Positions 1 to 9,162 of a stretch of DNA of 64,000 nt are shown in pieces. A program made the position numbers and the translations under genes. The stretch spans positions 558,001 to 622,000 of the forward strand of contig NZ_KE386488.1 of assembly GCF_000427365.1 (NCBI RefSeq), in the 5' to 3' direction. Each line of letters starts with the position of its first letter. Position 1 is the first letter of the stretch. The notes below the pieces were generated by a model. That model made no database searches. It was not told the DNA's origin and was given only the letters and a program-made list of their open reading frames with translations. The stretch comes from Rikenella microfusus DSM 15922. GTDB lineage: Bacteria; Bacteroidota; Bacteroidia; Bacteroidales; Rikenellaceae.

Positions 1-1175
1 CCGAAGTGGAAAAAGTCATCCGCGGGTTCGACGGTATCGTCGTGCTCGACGAAGCCTATATCGACTTCGCGGAACACGAAGGGTTCCTGCCCCGTCTGGC
101 GGAATTTCCGAACCTGGTCGTACTGCAAACCCTGTCGAAAGCCTGGGGCATGGCCGGTATCCGGATCGGGTTCGCATTCGCCGCTCCCGAAATCGTGGCC
201 GCGATGGAACGCATCAAATATCCCTATTCGGTGAACATCATTACCGAACGGCTTGTTTTGCAGGAACTCGAACGGGAAAATCTCCGCCGGGAACAAATCG
301 CCCTGCTGGTCGAAGAGCGTCGGAAACTGGTCGCGGCACTGGAAAAAATTCCGCTGATCCGACACGTGTTTCCCTCCGATGCCAACTTCGTACTGGTGCG
401 GGTCGATGAGCCGCGCCGCGTCTACGACAACCTGATCTCACGGGGCATTATCGTGCGCGACCGCTCCCGGATCGCCGGCTGCGAAGGGTGCCTGCGGCTG
501 ACCGTGGGAACGCCCGACGAAAACGTTGCGTTGATCGAGGCCCTGCGGTACCCCGACCGGCCGTTCGACAAAAGCGCGGCACCTGCCGCAAGCGGAAGCC
601 GCCGCGCGACAGTAACCCGCAAGAGCCGCGAGACCGATATTACGGCGACGCTCGACCTCGACAATGCTTCGCCGTCGAAGATTTCGACCGGACTGGGCTT
701 TTTCGACCACATGCTGGACCAGATCGTCCACCACGGCGGTTTTTCGCTGGAGCTGACCGCCCGGGGCGATCTCCATGTGGACGAGCACCATACCATCGAA
801 GACACCGCTCTGGTACTGGGCGAGGCGTTCCGGCAGGCGTTGGGCGACAAACGGGGAATCGGCCGTTACGGTTTCGCACTGCCGATGGACGAGAGCCGGG
901 CGCTGGTGCTGCTCGATTTCGGCGGACGGATCGCCACGCGGTGGGACGTGGAGTTGAAACGGGAGCGGATCGGCGATGTGCCGACGGAGATGTTCGAACA
1001 TTTCTTCGACAGCTTCGCACAGGCCGCCCGGTGCAACCTGCACATCGCAGCGCGGGGCCGAAACGAACACCACCTGATCGAGGGCGTTTTCAAGGCTTTT
1101 GCACGGGCGTTGCGAATGGCTGTCGAACGGAAACCGCTCGATTTCGATCTTCCGAGTTCGAAAGGGTTGCTGTAA
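1..1175 (+). CDS. hisB: HisC-HisB fusion: histidinol-phosphate aminotransferase C-terminal part + imidazoleglycerol-phosphate dehydratase (5' truncated by window edge)
   Basis: The frame is already open at base 3, so the true start lies upstream. Visible residues 1 to about 185 are the C-terminal part of a PLP-dependent HisC aminotransferase: the VLDEAYIDF strand, then TLSKAWGMAGIRIGF with the PLP lysine, and the terminal LRLTVGTPDEN strand. A short Ala/Ser/Pro linker (KSAAPAASGS) follows, and then a complete imidazoleglycerol-phosphate dehydratase domain with the metal-binding DHMLDQIVHH, DEHHTIEDT and NEHHLIEG motifs. No stop or frame break separates the two domains, so one polypeptide would carry steps 6 and 7 of histidine synthesis. 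Well-known HisB fusions join the dehydratase to histidinol-phosphate phosphatase; that phosphatase is not seen here. hisH, hisA, hisF and hisIE follow after an 803-bp repeat-filled gap. Confidence 0.93.
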   Translation, partial: EVEKVIRGFDGIVVLDEAYIDFAEHEGFLPRLAEFPNLVVLQTLSKAWGMAGIRIGFAFAAPEIVAAMERIKYPYSVNIITERLVLQELERENLRREQIALLVEERRKLVAALEKIPLIRHVFPSDANFVLVRVDEPRRVYDNLISRGIIVRDRSRIAGCEGCLRLTVGTPDENVALIEALRYPDRPFDKSAAPAASGSRRATVTRKSRETDITATLDLDNASPSKISTGLGFFDHMLDQIVHHGGFSLELTARGDLHVDEHHTIEDTALVLGEAFRQALGDKRGIGRYGFALPMDESRALVLLDFGGRIATRWDVELKRERIGDVPTEMFEHFFDSFAQAARCNLHIAARGRNEHHLIEGVFKAFARALRMAVERKPLDFDLPSSKGLL

Positions 1176-1978
1176 AGACTCGCCCGCCGATACGGAGATT
1201 TGGTTTTAACTGTCCTTTTAATTTGCAGGTTAAAGCCCGGAGCCAGCGAGGGCAAGACCGAGCTTCGCGAGTGTTGCAGCCGTTAACTTCGCTTCGCTCG
1301 TTGTCCTCCTCGCCGCTCGGCCATTCGTGCGAGCCCGATGGCTCTCGCTAGCAGCGTCGGTTCGCCGGGGATGGGTTGCCGTTCCGGCTTCCTCCTGGCG
1401 CCTCGGCCATACGAACAAGTTCGATGGCACTCGGCTGCTGCGTCGGTTCGGGCAGGCCGCTACGCGGATAAATAACTGTACTGTTAAAATATAAGTTTCC
1501 GCGTTAGCGGGCGGGCCGGACGCCTCCCCACGGGAGGCCCGCAACTCTCGCGCTGCTCGATACGGTCGCTCCCGGGCGCCCGACCCGAATGAAAAATAAC
1601 CGTACCGGTTTAAAAGTACTCCCGGCTTCTTACATTGGTGTCGCAGTACGGATAGAGATTGCTGACCCGGGAATGTGCGATTTCCCGGTCCGACGGGAGT
1701 CGGGAACGAGGAATCGCATTCCTGGCGACTTCTTTGCTTACTTTTTTGGTCGCGCAAAAAAGGAGATGCCTCGCCGGCATAAGGCGTCCGGAGAAACCGG
1801 TGCCCCCGTGGCAGGAGCGGACAAAAAAGAACAAGTACCCGCCGGCATAAGGCGTCCGGCACAGCCGATGCCCCGGCATAAGCGGGCGAAGAAAAGACAA
1901 ACGCCCGTCGGCGAAAGACAAAGTTAAAAGCGCCGGCGATCCGGCCGGACAAGCCGAACGAACAAAACGATCGAACTT
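1176..1978. repeat. Family D repeat mosaic between hisB and hisH
   Basis: This 803-bp gap has no credible gene. It is a chain of GC-rich palindromic modules separated by short A/T-rich linkers of the form TTTAACNGTNNNGTTAAA (near 1204, 1468 and 1590). Recognisable modules: one with GAGCCAGCGAGGGC and TTCGCTTCGCTCG (also at 52580 and 57710), a GCGTTAGCGGGCGGGCC module (also near 27180, 37190, 42310 and 57650), and a GGAATCGCATTCCTGGCGAC / CGCCGGCATAAGGCGTCC module (also near 32650, 36780 and 57970). The insertion splits the his operon, so hisH onward probably needs its own promoter; I did not find a clear one. Confidence 0.8.
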
Positions 1979-2563
1979 ATGGTAACGATAATAGATTACG
2001 ATACCGGCAACCTGCGGTCAGTCGTCAATGCATTGGAACGTCTGGGCGCGGACTATACGCTGACCGCCGACCCCGCCGCCGTCCGCAACGCCGAACGCGT
2101 CCTGCTGCCCGGCGTGGGCGAAGCCTCCGCCGCCATGGGACGGCTCCGCGAGAAAGGACTCGTCGAGACCCTGAAAAACCTCGAATGTCCCGTGCTGGGC
2201 ATCTGCCTCGGCATGCAGCTGCTGTGCGCCCGCAGCGAAGAGGGCGACACCGAATGCCTCGGCATCTTCCCGAACCGCGTGCGGCGTTTCCCCCCCCGGA
2301 TCGGCCTGAAAGTGCCCCACGTCGGCTGGAACTCGATACACCGCCTGCGTTCGCCGCTTTATGAAGGCATCGAAGAGGGCGAATACGTTTACTACGTCCA
2401 CTCCTACGCCGCCGAAACGAACGCATGCACCGCCGCCACCACCGACTACGGCGGCCCGTTCAGCGGCTCCCTCTGCCGGGACAACTACTTCGGTTGCCAG
2501 TTCCACCCCGAAAAGAGCGGAGCCGCAGGCCGCCGGATATTAGCCAACTTCCTTTCATTATGA
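1979..2563 (+). CDS. hisH: Imidazole glycerol phosphate synthase, glutaminase subunit HisH
   Basis: A class I glutamine amidotransferase of 194 residues, a normal HisH length. It supplies ammonia from glutamine to HisF. The nucleophile elbow is GICLGMQ with Cys76, and the catalytic His176/Glu178 lie in QFHPEKSG near the C-terminus. The oxyanion-region strand LLPGVGEAS is at 42-50. The stop TGA overlaps the hisA start in an ATGA junction, implying translational coupling. The ATG at 1979 is the first in-frame start that gives the canonical N-terminus MVTIIDYDTGN. Confidence 0.97.
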   Translation: MVTIIDYDTGNLRSVVNALERLGADYTLTADPAAVRNAERVLLPGVGEASAAMGRLREKGLVETLKNLECPVLGICLGMQLLCARSEEGDTECLGIFPNRVRRFPPRIGLKVPHVGWNSIHRLRSPLYEGIEEGEYVYYVHSYAAETNACTAATTDYGGPFSGSLCRDNYFGCQFHPEKSGAAGRRILANFLSL

Positions 2564-3291
2564 ATATAGAGATCATCCCCGCCATCGACATCATCGGCGG
2601 GCAATGCGTGCGGCTGACACAGGGGGACTACGGCCGGAAGACCACCTATGGGGCCGATCCCGTGGAAATCGCCCGCAACTACGAAGCCATCGGCATCCGG
2701 CGGCTCCACGTCGTCGATCTGGACGGGGCCAAAGCCGCCGCGCCGCAGAATCTCGGCACCCTGCGCAAAATAGCTTCGGCCACCGGGCTGGACATCCAGT
2801 ACGGCGGCGGCATCAAAAGCGGCGAAGCCCTGCGGGCCGTTCTGGAGGCCGGAGCGAACCGGGCCATCTGCGGCAGTATCGCAGTCACCGATCCCGAACG
2901 GTTCGAAGAGTGGCTCGCGGCTTACGGCCCCGAACATATCGTCCTCGGCGCCGATACGAAAGCCGGAAAAGTGGCCATCAACGGCTGGACGGAATCGTCG
3001 GAAACCGACGTGCAGACCGTCATCCGCAGGTTTGCCGCCCGCGGGCTGCGACAGACGATCTGCACCGACATCTCGCGCGACGGTATGCTCGCCGGTCCGA
3101 ACTTCGACCTGTACGCAACCTTGCAGGAGGAGTTCCCGCAGGTGGAAATCACCGTCAGCGGCGGCATCGCGTCGTCGGACGACATCGTCCGGCTCGACGG
3201 CATGGGGCTGCGCAGCGTCATCGTAGGCAAAGCGATCTACGAAGGTCGCATCACGCTTAAAGACTTGGAACAATGCTTGCGAAACGGATAA
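2560..3291 (+). CDS. hisA: 1-(5-phosphoribosyl)-5-[(5-phosphoribosylamino)methylideneamino]imidazole-4-carboxamide isomerase HisA
   Basis: A 243-residue (beta/alpha)8 barrel that carries out the Amadori isomerisation of ProFAR to PRFAR. The N-terminal strand [13 protein letters not shown] holds the catalytic Asp10; the second catalytic Asp is in [11 protein letters not shown] (about residue 170). Phosphate-binding Gly-rich loops are YGGGIKS (81-87) and VSGGIAS. An upstream in-frame start exists, but it would run deep into hisH; the ATG at 2560, overlapping the hisH stop, gives the standard N-terminus. The 3' end overlaps hisF by 19 bp. Confidence 0.97.
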   Translation: MNIEIIPAIDIIGGQCVRLTQGDYGRKTTYGADPVEIARNYEAIGIRRLHVVDLDGAKAAAPQNLGTLRKIASATGLDIQYGGGIKSGEALRAVLEAGANRAICGSIAVTDPERFEEWLAAYGPEHIVLGADTKAGKVAINGWTESSETDVQTVIRRFAARGLRQTICTDISRDGMLAGPNFDLYATLQEEFPQVEITVSGGIASSDDIVRLDGMGLRSVIVGKAIYEGRITLKDLEQCLRNG

Positions 3292-4031
3292 TCCCCTGCC
3301 TCGACATCAAGGATGGGCAGACGGTCAAGGGCATCAACTTCACGGGCCTGCGCAACGTCGGCGATCCGGTGGAGCTGGGGCGCCGCTATGCGGACGAGGG
3401 AGCCGACGAACTGGTCTATCTCGACATCAGCGCGACCGTCGAAGGGCGCAAAACTTTCGCGGAACTGGTCGCCCGCATCGCACGCGAGATCGACATCCCG
3501 TTCACCGTCGGCGGCGGCATCTCCACGGCGGACGACGCAGGCGCCCTGCTGTTGGCCGGAGCCGACAAAGTAACGGTAAACAGCGCGGCGGTACGCCATC
3601 CGCAGCTGATCGACGACATCGCCGACCGGTACGGCAGTCAATTCATCGTGGCGGCCATCGACGCCCGGATGGACGACAGCGGACGCTGGGTAGTCACTAC
3701 CCACGGCGGACGCACGCCGACCGACAAGGAACTGTTCGGCTGGGCGCACGAAGCGCAGGAACGGGGAGCGGGCGAAATTCTCTTCACCTCGATGAACCAC
3801 GACGGCACGAAGAACGGCTATCCGTGCGAAACGTTCGCCCGGCTGGCTTCAGAACTGTCGATCCCGGTCATCGCCTCGGGCGGGGCGGGAACCGTCGAAC
3901 ATATCGCGGAGGTACTGACCGCGGGCCGGGCCGACGCGGCCCTGGCGGCCTCCATCTTCCATTACGGCGAAATCCCGATACCGGCGCTGAAACAGGCGCT
4001 GCGCGAACGGGGGATTCCGGTACGGCTATGA
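3273..4031 (+). CDS. hisF: Imidazole glycerol phosphate synthase, cyclase subunit HisF
   Basis: The 252-residue cyclase partner of HisH; it converts PRFAR plus ammonia to imidazole-glycerol phosphate and AICAR. Catalytic Asp11 is in PCLDIKDGQ and Asp130 in VAAIDARMD, the two positions expected for HisF. Phosphate loops TVGGGIS and IASGGAGT are present. The start codon lies inside the hisA 3' end, continuing the tightly packed hisH-hisA-hisF arrangement. Confidence 0.97.
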   Translation: MLAKRIIPCLDIKDGQTVKGINFTGLRNVGDPVELGRRYADEGADELVYLDISATVEGRKTFAELVARIAREIDIPFTVGGGISTADDAGALLLAGADKVTVNSAAVRHPQLIDDIADRYGSQFIVAAIDARMDDSGRWVVTTHGGRTPTDKELFGWAHEAQERGAGEILFTSMNHDGTKNGYPCETFARLASELSIPVIASGGAGTVEHIAEVLTAGRADAALAASIFHYGEIPIPALKQALRERGIPVRL

Positions 4032-4152
4032 ATCGCGCCGCCGGGTGTCTGTTCTGCAAAAAAGGCGGGAACGGACCGACGCAAATAAGGCAGGCCGATA
4101 AACAGGGGCATGCCGCACATATTTGTCAAACGATAAAAACAACCACATAACC

Positions 4153-4764
4153 ATGACACCAGACATCGACAAATTGGATTTCACGAAAAACGGCGACGGG
4201 CTGCTGCCCGCCATCATTCAGGACGACCGCACGCTGCAAGTGCTGATGCTCGGTTACATGAACCGCGAAGCCTACGAAAAAAGCATGGCCGAAAGACGCG
4301 TCACCTTTTACAGCCGCACCAAACGGCGGCTCTGGACCAAGGGCGAAACGAGCGGGAACTACCTCGCTATCGTTTCCGCGGCCATGGACTGCGACGCCGA
4401 CACGCTGCTGATCCGGGCGATTCCCGCCGGGCCGGTATGCCACACGGGCAACGCGAGCTGTTTTACCGAATCGCCCCGCGAAACGGAAGGGTTCATCCGC
4501 TACCTCCAATCGGTGATCCAACAACGCCACCGGGATATGCCGGCCGCCTCCTATACGACCAAATTATTCCAGCGCGGAGTAAATAAAATCGCCCAAAAAG
4601 TGGGCGAAGAGGCCGTGGAAACCGTGATCGAAGCGGTGGCGCAGAACAAAGCGGACTTGATCTACGAGGCTTCCGACCTGGTTTATCACCTGCTGGTATT
4701 GCTCGAAGCCAACGGCCTGTCGCTGGCCGATCTCGAAAAAGAGCTGGCCAAAAGGCACAAATAA
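4153..4764 (+). CDS. hisI: Bifunctional phosphoribosyl-AMP cyclohydrolase / phosphoribosyl-ATP pyrophosphatase HisIE
   Basis: 203 residues with two domains. The N-terminal HisI cyclohydrolase (about 1-115) has the metal site AAMDCDADTLL and PVCHTGNASCF with conserved Cys residues. The C-terminal HisE pyrophosphohydrolase (about 120-203) has the helical KVGEEAVETVIEA and EASDLVYHLLVLL motifs. It carries out steps 2 and 3 of histidine synthesis. A TTG start 30 bp upstream is possible, but the ATG at 4153 gives the usual N-terminal length. It lies 121 bp after hisF. Confidence 0.96.
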   Translation: MTPDIDKLDFTKNGDGLLPAIIQDDRTLQVLMLGYMNREAYEKSMAERRVTFYSRTKRRLWTKGETSGNYLAIVSAAMDCDADTLLIRAIPAGPVCHTGNASCFTESPRETEGFIRYLQSVIQQRHRDMPAASYTTKLFQRGVNKIAQKVGEEAVETVIEAVAQNKADLIYEASDLVYHLLVLLEANGLSLADLEKELAKRHK

Positions 4765-4867
4765 GCGTCTGCGAACAGCCGGCGAAAGGCCGGGAGCAGA
4801 GAAAAACCCGAACGGGCCGGGAAGAAAAGCCGTGCGAAGTCCATGCGGCCGCCTCGCCGAAAAAAGT

Positions 4868-4875
4868 TATATTTG
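4868..4875 (+). promoter_or_regulatory. -7 promoter element (TATATTTG) upstream of glgB
   Basis: TATATTTG matches the Bacteroidota -7 consensus TAnnTTTG and lies 33 bp before the glgB ATG. No clear -33 TTTG is visible at the expected 19-21 bp spacing. Confidence 0.55.
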
Positions 4876-4908
4876 TAAGAGTACTCACCCTTTCAAACGC
4901 CGACTCTT

Positions 4909-6990
4909 ATGGACCGCTCCCCGAATACCCCCGCATCCGTCCCGACCATGGTGGAACGGGACCCCTGGCTGCGCCCCGCCGCCGCCGAAATAGCCGACCG
5001 GGGCCGTCGTTTCGCCGACCGGCTCGGCGACATCCGCAAATGGAACCGCTCGCTGTCGGACTACGCCAACGCCCACCTCTATTTCGGCATACACTACGAC
5101 CCCGTCCGACGCGGGTGGTGGTTCCGCGAATGGCTGCCCGGCGCTAAAGAAGTCTTCCTCTTCGGCGATTTCAACGACTGGGAACGCACCCAGTATCCGG
5201 CCGAACGGCTGCCCGACTCGAACGGCGTGTGGTCGCTCTTCCTGCCCGATAAAACCACCTGCGGCAGGCTGCGGCACGGCAGCCGGGTGAAAATGTACGT
5301 CCACGGGGCCGACGGCACGTGGATGGACCGTATCCCGGCCTACATCCGCCGCGTGGTGCAGAACGAGACGACCAAAGACTACTGCGGTCAGGTGTGGGAA
5401 CCGCCGACGCCTTTCGACTGGACGGGCGACGACTACGACCTGAACACCCGCACCGCCCGGGACGGAGGCCCGCTCATCTACGAAGCGCATATCGGCATGG
5501 CGCAAGAGCGGGAAGGCGTGGGCACCTATAACGAATTTACGGAAAACATCCTGCCCCGGATCAAAGAAGCGGGTTACAACACGATCCAGCTGATGGCCAT
5601 CGCCGAACACCCCTATTACGGCAGCTTCGGTTACCAGGTGAGCAGCTTTTTCGCCCCCAGTTCGCGTTTCGGAACGCCGGAAGAGCTGAAACGGCTTATC
5701 CGGCGGGCGCACGGAATGGGCATCGGCGTGGTGATGGACTTAGTGCATTCGCACTACGTGAAGAACACGAACGAAGGGATCAACCGGCTGGACGGCACCG
5801 ACTGCCTCTATTCGCGGCCCGGTCCCTCCGGCCAGCATCCGCAATGGGATTCGATGCTCTTCGATTACGGCAAATACGAAGTGCAGCACTTCCTGCTCTC
5901 CAACCTCAAGTACTGGCTCGACGAGTTTCACTTCGACGGGTTCCGGTTCGACGCCGTAACCTCCATGCTCTACCGCCACCACGGTATTTCGGCGCCGGAA
6001 TGGGGGCTGGACGCCTACTTCGGCGACGGGGCCGACCGCGACGCGATCCTCTACCTGACGCTGGCCAACGAACTGGTGCACGAAATCCGTCCCGGCGCGA
6101 TCACCATCGCCGAAGACGTGAGCGGTATGCCCGGCGTGACCGTACCGATCCGCGAAGGGGGCATCGGTTTCGACTACCGGCTGGGCATGGCCATCCCGGA
6201 TTTCTGGATCGAATACCTCAAGGACGTGCCGGACGAAGAGTGGAACCTTTACCGGATGTGGGAGGTGCTCTGCAACCGCCTGCCGGGGGTGCGGACGGTC
6301 GCCTACTGCGAGTCGCACGACCAGGCGCTGGTGGGCGACAAGACGATTGCTTTCCGACTGATGGACAAGGAGATGTATTTCTCGATGAACCGCGGGTCGC
6401 AGAACCTCGCGATAGACCGCGGCATCGCCCTGCACAAGATGATCCGCCTGGTTACCTCCACGCTGGGCGGCGAAGCCTACCTCACCTTTATGGGCAACGA
6501 GTTCGGCCACCCGGAATGGATCGACTTCCCGCGCGAGGGCAACGGATGGAGCTACGCCCACGCCCGGCGGCAGTGGTCGCTCTCCGACGCGGATTACCTG
6601 CGTTATATCGACCTGAAGCGTTTCGACCGGGCTATGGTGGATCTGCTCAAACGGTACAAGATACTGAGCGCGGGGTACGGCTACCGGTTGAAAATCGACG
6701 AGGCGAACCGAACGCTGGTCTACGAACAGGCCGGGCTGCTGTTCGTCTTCAACTGGCACCCGTCGGCCAGCATCCCGGACTACGAACTGCCTGTGCCGGA
6801 GCCGGGGAAATGGCGGGTCGTGCTCAGCAGCGACGAGGAGCGGTTCGGCGGCGCCGGGCGCGTGCTGTCGGGCGAACGCAGCGGGGAATATTTCACCTAC
6901 GCCCGCACGGACGGCGACGGAGCGACCCGGAATTACATGCGGATATACAACATCAACCGTTCCGCGCTGGTCTTCGAGCGGGTGGATTGA
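4909..6990 (+). CDS. glgB: 1,4-alpha-glucan (glycogen) branching enzyme, eukaryotic-like GH13
   Basis: 693 residues. An N-terminal CBM48-like region (about 55-145, WFREWLPGAKEVFLFGDFNDW) precedes a GH13 barrel. The GH13 regions are visible: DLVHSHYVKN (I), GFRFDAVTSMLY with nucleophile Asp348 (II), ITIAEDVSGMPG with acid/base Glu402 (III), and CESHDQ with His470-Asp471 (IV). The stretch around DGTDCLYSRPGPSGQHPQWDS resembles eukaryotic branching enzymes more than the E. coli GlgB type. It would introduce alpha-1,6 branches into glycogen. It stands alone, with no other glycogen gene nearby. Confidence 0.93.
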   Translation: MDRSPNTPASVPTMVERDPWLRPAAAEIADRGRRFADRLGDIRKWNRSLSDYANAHLYFGIHYDPVRRGWWFREWLPGAKEVFLFGDFNDWERTQYPAERLPDSNGVWSLFLPDKTTCGRLRHGSRVKMYVHGADGTWMDRIPAYIRRVVQNETTKDYCGQVWEPPTPFDWTGDDYDLNTRTARDGGPLIYEAHIGMAQEREGVGTYNEFTENILPRIKEAGYNTIQLMAIAEHPYYGSFGYQVSSFFAPSSRFGTPEELKRLIRRAHGMGIGVVMDLVHSHYVKNTNEGINRLDGTDCLYSRPGPSGQHPQWDSMLFDYGKYEVQHFLLSNLKYWLDEFHFDGFRFDAVTSMLYRHHGISAPEWGLDAYFGDGADRDAILYLTLANELVHEIRPGAITIAEDVSGMPGVTVPIREGGIGFDYRLGMAIPDFWIEYLKDVPDEEWNLYRMWEVLCNRLPGVRTVAYCESHDQALVGDKTIAFRLMDKEMYFSMNRGSQNLAIDRGIALHKMIRLVTSTLGGEAYLTFMGNEFGHPEWIDFPREGNGWSYAHARRQWSLSDADYLRYIDLKRFDRAMVDLLKRYKILSAGYGYRLKIDEANRTLVYEQAGLLFVFNWHPSASIPDYELPVPEPGKWRVVLSSDEERFGGAGRVLSGERSGEYFTYARTDGDGATRNYMRIYNINRSALVFERVD

Positions 6991-7139
6991 CGAACGGCCG
7001 CGGCGGCGTTGCCGAGCGACTGCACCGCCTTGGGGGACGGGTATGGAACCGGGGAGAAGGGAGTCGGCGCAACCCGCCTGTCCGCCGGATGACGCGAAGA
7101 CATCCGCGTGCGGACTGTGGAACAAAGGGATAAAATCGA

Positions 7140-7507
7140 GGTAAGTATATACGACTTTACCCCAAACGGGGTGATGATCGCCCTGAACGGCTCTGCGGTA
7201 CCGTCAGGCACAGGGGGCCGGGACTCTTGCACGAACCGGGGGACGCGCGGGCCGAAAACAGGGGTAAAAATCATCGACATATCAGTATCGAATCAAGCAT
7301 CCTGTTTGTTCCGAGAACCCGATTATACACACTGATATACCGATACCCGATTATATACTTCGATATACCTATCGGTTCTCATCGATACTTTTTCGGCCCG
7401 CGCCGGATCTTCCGGGTCTTTTGTCCGGGTTTGTACCGCCTCATGCCGTCCGGCGCCGATCCGATGCGGGGTTATCGGGAAATTTGCGTAAAATAATATA
7501 TAGTACC
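7140..7507. repeat. Family A (reverse) remnant followed by a B/A hybrid palindromic element
   Basis: 7140-7280 begins with GGTAAGTATATACGACTTTA, the family A terminus, and continues with a degraded A interior in reverse orientation. From 7346 a family B left end (CCCGATTATATACTTCGATA) and B interior lead into an A-like right end (GTAAAATAATATATAGTACC) at about 7488-7507. The mixed ends suggest exchange between families. The last bases overlap the promoter of the downstream lipoprotein. The rest of 6991-7563 shows no gene. Confidence 0.75.
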
Positions 7508-7515
7508 TAAATTTG
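7483..7515 (+). promoter_or_regulatory. Bacteroidota-type promoter (TTTG / TAAATTTG)
   Basis: A -33 TTTG at 7483-7486 and a -7 TAAATTTG at 7508-7515 are separated by 21 bp and precede the lipoprotein start at 7564. The -33 box lies inside the right end of the preceding repeat. Confidence 0.65.
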
Positions 7516-7563
7516 TTGCCAGGACATAACCAGGCCCTTAGGGGCTGCAAATACCGTAAAACC

Positions 7564-8160
7564 ATGAAGAAAAACCTCTTTTTCCCGGCCGCCGCAACCG
7601 TGACGGCACTGGCTTTGGCCTCCTGCGGTTCGAAGCCCGCCGCTCCGCAGACCGTGGAAGGCGCGGTGCTGGACGCTTCGATGAACAACATCACGCTGGT
7701 CACGACAGCGGGCGACACGCTGAACATCAGCACGATGAATGCAGATCCGGCGAAAGTGCCGGGCGTAACGGTCGGCGATTCGGTATCGGTAACCTGCGCC
7801 GAGACCGATGCGGACGGGGTAAAAGTCATGCAGGCTCAGGAACTGACGGTGAAGTCCGGCTCGTCCGACCGCCGTATCCAGGGCGAATGGACGGAGCCGA
7901 ATCCGATCGACTCTGCGGCGGTGCAGGGCTTCCGGCTGAATCCGGACGGGACGGCCGAGTCGATCGGCATGGCGACCTTGCAAATCACCGCATGGACGCT
8001 GACGGACGGCAAAACCCTGATACTCCGGACGACGAGCATCGGCAACAAACAGACGATCGAGGGGCAGGACACGCTGACGGTCGATAAGCTGGACGCAGAC
8101 TCGCTGGTACTGTCGAACGGGTCGGGATACGTGCAGTGGCGCCTGGCGCGGCAACAATAA
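7564..8160 (+). CDS. Lipocalin-like lipoprotein
   Basis: 198 residues with a lipoprotein signal peptide ending in LALASC (lipid-attached Cys21), so a membrane-anchored periplasmic or surface protein. After a linker and a short beta domain (about 30-95), the C-terminal half starts with a GEWTEP...GFRLNPDGTAESIG...TDGKTLIL pattern seen in small lipocalin-like Bacteroidota lipoproteins. No catalytic residues are recognisable. The ATG at 7564 was chosen because it begins the signal peptide; an upstream in-frame start would lie inside the promoter. A terminator hairpin follows. Confidence 0.75.
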   Translation: MKKNLFFPAAATVTALALASCGSKPAAPQTVEGAVLDASMNNITLVTTAGDTLNISTMNADPAKVPGVTVGDSVSVTCAETDADGVKVMQAQELTVKSGSSDRRIQGEWTEPNPIDSAAVQGFRLNPDGTAESIGMATLQITAWTLTDGKTLILRTTSIGNKQTIEGQDTLTVDKLDADSLVLSNGSGYVQWRLARQQ

Positions 8161-8182
8161 CATACACCGGTACCGGTTTTCA

Positions 8183-8217
8183 AACGGCCTCTTTCCCTTC
8201 GGCGGGAAGAGGCCGTT
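8183..8217 (+). terminator. Intrinsic terminator-like hairpin after the lipoprotein gene
   Basis: An 11-bp perfect inverted repeat AACGGCCTCTT / AAGAGGCCGTT with a 13-nt loop starts 22 bp after the stop codon. The T-tract after it is weak. Confidence 0.6.
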
Positions 8218-8417
8218 CCCGCCATCTGCGGTCGGGCGCGCCGGTAACGGCAGGCCGCCGCCGGACGGTAACTTTCCGAAAAAACAGCAGCCCGGGCATA
8301 CCGCTCTGTTTAAACCGTTTCCGCGTACCGCCCGTACAGCGACCGCGAGACATGCCCCGGCAGTTTCCCGGAATCTTCAGGGTACACCGCGCACCGACGA
8401 CGATGATAATACCGACT

Positions 8418-9100
8418 TCCCGATTATATCCTGCGATATTACCCATTGGTTTTCGTCGATACCTTTTCGATGCAAGCCCAGGCACAAGACCCGGAGGGTC
8501 CGGCACGAGCTGAAAAAATCATGCCGTGTAAAATAATAGGTAAGTATATACGACTTTACCCTATATTATATGCACGCCTGATTTTCAGTATATTTCGTCC
8601 CGCGCCCACCCCCTTAAGCAGAGAAAGCCCCGGTCCCCTGTGCCGAGCGGCACCGCAGGGCCGTGTAGGGAGATCGTTATCCGATTTTGGGTAAAATCAT
8701 ATATACTTACCCAATAATATATAATTACCTTACCCGATTATATACTTTGATATACCATTAATTTTCACCGGCGTTTTTTCGGCTCGCGCCGGACCCTCCG
8801 GGTCTTTTGCCCGGGTTTGTACCGCCTCATGCCGTCCGGCGCGGAGCCGATAGAGGGAGATTATCACCGAATAGGTTTGGTATACCAAAGTATATAATCG
8901 GGTTACCTTAATATTCTGTATATCAGTGTATATAAACGGGTGCGACTTTACCCAAAGCCGTGCGGCGTTCCCCCCCAGCCGGCTCTGCGTCGGGCGGCGC
9001 AGAGAGCCGGGTTTTCTCCGCCTAAGGGGACAGGTGCGGGCCGACATGCGCTGAAAACCAGATATATTTATAAAATAGGGTAAAGTTGTATATAGTTACC
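8418..9100. repeat. Cluster of four palindromic elements: B remnant, A, B, A(reverse)
   Basis: Between the lipoprotein and the ROK kinase: B-type remnant 8418-8538; complete A element 8539-8712 (174 bp) with terminal inverted repeats GGTAAGTATATACGAC and the complement of it; complete B element 8733-8902 (170 bp) with CCCGATTATATACTTTG and GTATATAATCGGG ends; reversed A element 8927-9100. Interiors are GC-rich and themselves partly palindromic. No open reading frame in them looks real. With the hairpin at 8183 this accounts for nearly all of 8161-9162. Confidence 0.85.
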
Positions 9101-9115
9101 TGCCGTATTATTACT

Positions 9116-9123
9116 TATATTTG
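9116..9123 (+). promoter_or_regulatory. -7 promoter element (TATATTTG) of the ROK kinase gene
   Basis: TATATTTG lies 40 bp before the ATG at 9163 and directly after the end of a family A element (9100). A TTG at 9086 inside the element end is 27 bp upstream, rather far for a -33 box. Confidence 0.5.
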
Positions 9124-9162
9124 CTTTCATAACCTGAACAATCTAAACAATTACGACGCACT

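Noticed and set aside
1196-1952. Integron-like attC array in the family D mosaics (GTTAGC-like motifs, palindromes)
   Set aside because: The modules lack the R-box core pattern GTTRRRY/RYYYAAC in a consistent position, contain no cassette genes, and no integron integrase is present.
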